Positions 6,586-9,178 of a stretch of 9,178 nt of DNA are shown in pieces. The position numbers were made by a program, and so were the translations under genes. Within the stretch, counting starts at the first letter, position 1, and each line of letters opens with the position of its first letter. The notes beneath the pieces were generated by a model. That model was not told where the DNA came from, ran no database searches, and worked only from the letters and a program-made list of their open reading frames with translations. The DNA is from Rickettsia endosymbiont of Diachasma alloeum (GTDB lineage: Bacteria > Pseudomonadota > Alphaproteobacteria > Rickettsiales > Rickettsiaceae). Where the stretch lies: positions 1 through 9,178 of the forward strand of contig DYDT01000082.1 in the NCBI GenBank assembly GCA_020404485.1. Direction: 5' to 3'.

Positions 6586-7968
6586 ATGCTACTTCCTGAA
6601 ATAACTCTAACTTTAACAGCACTTTTAAGCCAATTCTTTGCCGTAATACTGCAAGGTAAAAATAGAATTGTTGCTAACATAACTATTTTACTTACCATAT
6701 TAACAATTTTCATTATTTTAAAATATTCTTACTCTGAAAGCGTATTATACCTAGATTATGTAATGTTTACTACCAATGCAAATATTGCTAATTATAAGGC
6801 TATCATATTGATATTTACTATAATATCTATGATAATTTATTGCGATTATTCGGTGCGTAGCGGTGAACCACTAAAATTTGAATTTATTACTTTGATATTA
6901 TTATCTACAGTTGGGATTTTTGTGGCAATTTCAGCACAGAATTTTTTATTACTCTTTTGTGCCATGGAACTTACTGCCTTAACTTCCTATATACTTGCTG
7001 GTTTTAAATTAAGTGAGATTAAATCATCAGAGGGAGCATTAAAATATTTTATATTAGGTAGTTTAGTCAGTTGCTTATCATTATTCGGTATTTCTTTTAT
7101 ATATGGATTTGGCGGAAGCTTACAATTTTCAGATATATTTTATAAGCTAAATGATAGCTCTTCGGTAAATTTAGGTTTAGTAATTGGTGTAGTATTATTT
7201 TTAAGCAGCATTTTCTTTAAGCTTTCAAGTGCACCTCTGCATTTTTGGGCACCAGATGTATATGAGGGATCGCCTATTACTTCAGTTACTTATTTTACAG
7301 CGGCTTCAAAAATTGGGGCTGTTGCTATTTTATTAAATATCGAAAATTTAATTATCAAAAACTATCACCCTATTAGCTATAATCTAATAAAAATAATCGC
7401 TTTATTATCCATGATATTTGGTGCTCTTGGTGCTATTCGTCAAACTTCTTTAAAAAGATTAATGGCATATAGTACTATTCTAAATATCGGTTATGTATTA
7501 ATCGGCGTATTGTTGCGTACTGAAGACGGCAATAAAGCTGCTATGCTCTATATGTTAATATATGCAGCAGCAAGTATAGGGTTCTTTACTTGCCTGATTA
7601 TGTTACTCGGAAAACAGACAGATAAAGCTAATTTTGAAAGCATTCAGGGAATTGCAGAAAATCATAAAGCTATAGCTGCTGCAATTTGTATAATTATGTT
7701 TTCCATGATAGGTATCCCACCGCTTGCTGGCTTTCTTGGAAAATATTATCTCTTTTATCAAGCAATTACCCAAGAAGAGTTTTTACTTGCTTATTGCGGT
7801 ATCTTTACTAGTGTCATTGCGGCTTTTTACTATCTTAAAATAATTAAAACGATGTATTTTGCTGAAAAACCTAATCCAACAAAAATACCTATTTCCTACG
7901 GACTATTATTAATTCATTTTGTAGTAATAGGTTTTTTACTTTTCGGATCTTTTATTATTTCGTCTTAG
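6586..7968 (+). CDS. nuoN: NADH-quinone oxidoreductase (complex I) subunit N
   Basis: NuoN is one of the three antiporter-like, proton-pumping subunits in the membrane arm of respiratory complex I. The 460-residue protein is hydrophobic throughout, with about 13-14 predicted membrane helices. Conserved charged residues of the proton path are visible: Glu127 or its neighbour in LLLFCAMELTALTSYIL, Lys212 in FFKLSSAPLHFWAPDVYEG (211-229), Lys242 in TAASKIGA, and Lys386 in GIPPLAGFLGKYYLF (376-390). The LHFWAPDVYEGSP motif is characteristic of NuoN. None of the other nuo genes is next to it here: the upstream neighbour is on the opposite strand, so nuoN heads its own unit with birA six bases downstream. 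The ATG at 6586 gives the expected short N-terminus, although the upstream ribosome-binding site is poor. Confidence 0.96.
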   Translation: MLLPEITLTLTALLSQFFAVILQGKNRIVANITILLTILTIFIILKYSYSESVLYLDYVMFTTNANIANYKAIILIFTIISMIIYCDYSVRSGEPLKFEFITLILLSTVGIFVAISAQNFLLLFCAMELTALTSYILAGFKLSEIKSSEGALKYFILGSLVSCLSLFGISFIYGFGGSLQFSDIFYKLNDSSSVNLGLVIGVVLFLSSIFFKLSSAPLHFWAPDVYEGSPITSVTYFTAASKIGAVAILLNIENLIIKNYHPISYNLIKIIALLSMIFGALGAIRQTSLKRLMAYSTILNIGYVLIGVLLRTEDGNKAAMLYMLIYAAASIGFFTCLIMLLGKQTDKANFESIQGIAENHKAIAAAICIIMFSMIGIPPLAGFLGKYYLFYQAITQEEFLLAYCGIFTSVIAAFYYLKIIKTMYFAEKPNPTKIPISYGLLLIHFVVIGFLLFGSFIISS

Positions 7969-7974
7969 GTTTAA

Positions 7975-8772
7975 ATGAATTTAGGTAGATATAAGCTATT
8001 TGTTTTTGATGAATTAGATAGCACAAACCTTGAAGCCGTTAGAATGGCTAAAAATAAACCTGATAGAGATTATATCATACTTGCTAACTCTCAAACTAAA
8101 GGACGTGGTAGAAGTGGTAAAAACTGGCAATCTACTTCTGGAAATTTACATACTAGTTTACTAATTAAGCCTAATAAAGAACTTGAATTACTACCGCAAT
8201 TGTCTTTCGTTACAGCCCTAGCGGTTTATGATAGTGTGGTACATGTCATACCGTGGCTTGACCACGGTATCCAGAAAATAAACGGGATTCCTCTACAAGC
8301 ACACGAGATGACGCCCCTAGTTCTTAAAAAAATCCAATTAAAATGGCCAAATGATGTTCTAGTAGGGGATAAAAAAATATCCGGTATACTTCTTGAATCA
8401 GTTAAAGTAGAAGATGTTTATTATCTTATTATTGGTGTTGGTATTAATATAACTTATCACCCAATAAATATCGACCAGCCTACTACCTCTTTAGTCAATG
8501 AAAACTTCCCTATTATAACTCCTCAAGCTTTACTTGAAATATTAATAGAAAATTTTGAAAAATATTATCAAATTTGGGAGAAAGAAAGCTTTTCATTTAT
8601 TAGAGAAACATGGATGAAACATGCTTATAAGTTACATGAAAATATTACTGTTAAATATCAAGACGATATTATTACAGGCACTTTTCAAGGTATTGATTCC
8701 ATAGGTAGAATAATATTGCAACTACCTTCCAAAAAAATACTCTCTATTTCTACTGCTGAACTTTCCTTTTAG
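7975..8772 (+). CDS. birA: Biotin--[acetyl-CoA-carboxylase] ligase with an in-frame palindromic element
   Basis: The enzyme activates biotin to biotinyl-AMP and attaches it to the biotin carrier domain of carboxylases in the cytosol. The 265-residue protein starts directly with the catalytic domain: DELDSTN (12-18), the biotin-binding loop GRGRSGKNW (43-51), KWPNDVLV (123-130) with GDKKISGILLE (131-141), and GVGINI (154-159). There is no N-terminal winged-helix domain, so it is a class I ligase that should not act as the biotin repressor. Residues about 90-113 (VIPWLDHGIQKINGIPLQAH and neighbours) are encoded by a palindromic element and have no counterpart in ordinary ligases; they fall between a helix and the KWPND strand, where a loop can be lengthened. 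The start is six bases after nuoN, with AGGT at 7967-7970. The nuoN-birA order is common in alphaproteobacteria. Confidence 0.94.
   Translation: MNLGRYKLFVFDELDSTNLEAVRMAKNKPDRDYIILANSQTKGRGRSGKNWQSTSGNLHTSLLIKPNKELELLPQLSFVTALAVYDSVVHVIPWLDHGIQKINGIPLQAHEMTPLVLKKIQLKWPNDVLVGDKKISGILLESVKVEDVYYLIIGVGINITYHPINIDQPTTSLVNENFPIITPQALLEILIENFEKYYQIWEKESFSFIRETWMKHAYKLHENITVKYQDDIITGTFQGIDSIGRIILQLPSKKILSISTAELSF
8242..8313. repeat. Rickettsial palindromic element inserted in frame in birA
   Basis: A perfect hairpin (ATACCGTGG at 8248-8256, CCACGGTAT at 8262-8270, 5-base loop) lies within an outer pair GTCAT (8245-8249) and ATGAC (8308-8312). The block is about 72 bases, a whole number of codons, and is translated without a stop as residues 90-113 of BirA. 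It shares the exact 13-mer CTACAAGCACACG (8293-8305) with the intergenic element at 3179-3191. Insertion of such elements inside protein genes is established for Rickettsia; the exact subfamily and borders are my estimate. Confidence 0.85.
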
Positions 8773-8826
8773 CAAAAATATTACTAAATATAAATTATAA
8801 ATTTAATTATTGTTAATTATTTTTCC

Positions 8827-8913
8827 GTCATTGCGAGAAGAAGCTGCAAGTTTTGACGAAGCAATCTTAGGATAATCGACGAAATTGCTTCATCACTGTA
8901 CTCCTCGCAAGAC
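8827..8913. repeat. Palindromic GTCATTGCGAG-type repeat downstream of birA
   Basis: Outer arms GTCATTGCGAG (8827-8837) and CTCGCAA-GAC (8904-8913) pair except for one missing base, and inner arms TGACGAAGCAAT (8854-8865) and ATTGCTTCATCA (8884-8895) pair with one mismatch. The outer end is shared with the repeat at 196-206. It occupies the middle of the gap between birA and the next ORF. It could help end the nuoN-birA transcript, but no T-run follows. Confidence 0.75.
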
Positions 8914-8952
8914 AATAAAAGCTTAAGCCCCTTAATTAAAAAGTAATAACAT

Positions 8953-9102
8953 ATGCCTCAAAATAATAATCCTAACCCTATTTCTCAAGAGTTCATGAAC
9001 AAGGCTAATGAGCAATTTGGTAAAATAAAAGAACTGAACCTTAGCAAAAATCCCAGTGTTAATGTTAGCAACGGAAGTAAAATGATACAGAGCAACGGAT
9101 AA
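8953..9102 (+). CDS. Small hypothetical ORF, probably the 5' part of a frameshifted gene
   Basis: The ORF encodes 49 residues beginning MPQNNNPNPISQEFMNK, polar and rich in Asn, Lys and Ser, with no membrane segment and no family that I recognise. An in-frame TAA lies just upstream, so the ATG at 8953 is the first possible start; the ribosome-binding site is weak. It ends at TAA 9100-9102 inside a tandem duplication. Another frame on the same strand is open from 9096 to the window end and reads RIKIDTVLIVYPPGKEVKKN, continuing in similar composition. Adding one T at about 9083-9085 (AAAATG to AAAATTG, as in the second copy of the duplication) would join the two into one protein. It is therefore either a genuine short peptide gene or a gene broken by a one-base deletion or sequencing error. 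Confidence 0.45.
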   Translation: MPQNNNPNPISQEFMNKANEQFGKIKELNLSKNPSVNVSNGSKMIQSNG

Positions 9103-9114
9103 AAATTGATACAG
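9067..9114 (+). repeat. Imperfect 24-bp tandem duplication
   Basis: Two adjacent 24-base units (9067-9090 and 9091-9114) both begin AGCAACGGA and end TGATACAG and agree at 20 of 24 positions. The differences fall in the A-rich centre: AGTAAAA in the first copy, TAAAAAT in the second. The second copy creates the stop codon of the small ORF. Confidence 0.75.
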
Positions 9115-9165
9115 TATTAATAGTGTATCCTCCTGGTAAGGAGGTAAAAAAGAATGTTAATACTG
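9112..9165 (+). promoter_or_regulatory. Nested inverted repeat enclosing a perfect Shine-Dalgarno sequence
   Basis: Outer arms CAGTATTAA (9112-9120) and TTAATACTG (9157-9165) are perfectly complementary over 9 bases. Inside them CCTCCT (9129-9134) pairs with AGGAGG (9139-9144) across a GGTA loop. AAGGAGGT (9138-9145) is a perfect Shine-Dalgarno sequence nine bases before an ATG at 9154. If transcribed, the fold would hide both the ribosome-binding site and the start codon. It may instead be another palindromic element within a coding frame. Confidence 0.45.
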
Positions 9166-9178
9166 GAGCAAATAATGG
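9154..9178 (+). CDS. Possible start of a further gene, cut by the window end
   Basis: An ATG at 9154 follows AAGGAGGT with ideal spacing and opens a frame reading MLILEQIM up to the edge. Eight codons are too few to judge, and the frame competes with the one open from 9096. The only support is the strong ribosome-binding site. Confidence 0.2.

Noticed and set aside
1..9178. CRISPR array, tRNA or rRNA genes, defence or toxin-antitoxin system, or an undescribed multi-gene system
   Set aside because: No regularly spaced repeats, cloverleaf sequences, rRNA motifs or defence-type gene pairs are visible; apart from the edge ORFs the genes belong to known families with ordinary roles.

Overview
The window looks like chromosomal DNA of a Rickettsia (order Rickettsiales, Alphaproteobacteria). 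The evidence is very AT-rich coding sequence, small palindromic repeats scattered between genes, one such repeat inserted in frame inside a protein gene (a known rickettsial habit), and alphaproteobacterial gene orders (kdsD-lptC-lptA-lptB and nuoN-birA). I see housekeeping and cell-envelope genes and no convincing undescribed system.

Left edge (1-454): positions 2-90 read in frame as an internal piece of what resembles an IS21-type transposase. At 91-132 lies a 42-base sequence that I recognise as the Roche 454 Titanium paired-end linker, whose core (95-128) is a perfect loxP site. This is almost certainly a leftover sequencing linker, so the join between 1-90 and 133 onward should not be trusted as genomic linkage. 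Positions 133-454 hold no gene, only degraded palindromic repeats.

Envelope block (455-3155, + strand): kdsD (arabinose-5-phosphate isomerase, first step to Kdo), lptC, lptA and lptB (LPS export bridge and its ATPase) are packed with gaps of 0-3 bases or overlaps, so they form an apparent operon joining Kdo supply to LPS transport. A repeat-filled spacer (3156-3278) follows.

Middle block (3279-6425): a phosphomannomutase/phosphoglucomutase gene abuts miaA (tRNA A37 prenylation, GTG start). Convergent to miaA, and overlapping its 3' end by 57 bases, is a membrane protein of the DUF1189 type on the - strand.

Right block (6586-8772, + strand): nuoN (complex I proton-pumping subunit) and birA (biotin-protein ligase lacking the DNA-binding domain), 6 bases apart, with a plausible promoter before nuoN. 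birA carries a roughly 24-codon in-frame palindromic element between a helix and the KWPND strand.

Right edge (8773-9178): another palindromic repeat, a 49-codon ORF that looks frameshifted inside a 24-bp tandem duplication, and a nested inverted repeat that would enclose a perfect Shine-Dalgarno sequence just before an ATG at 9154. The window ends there.
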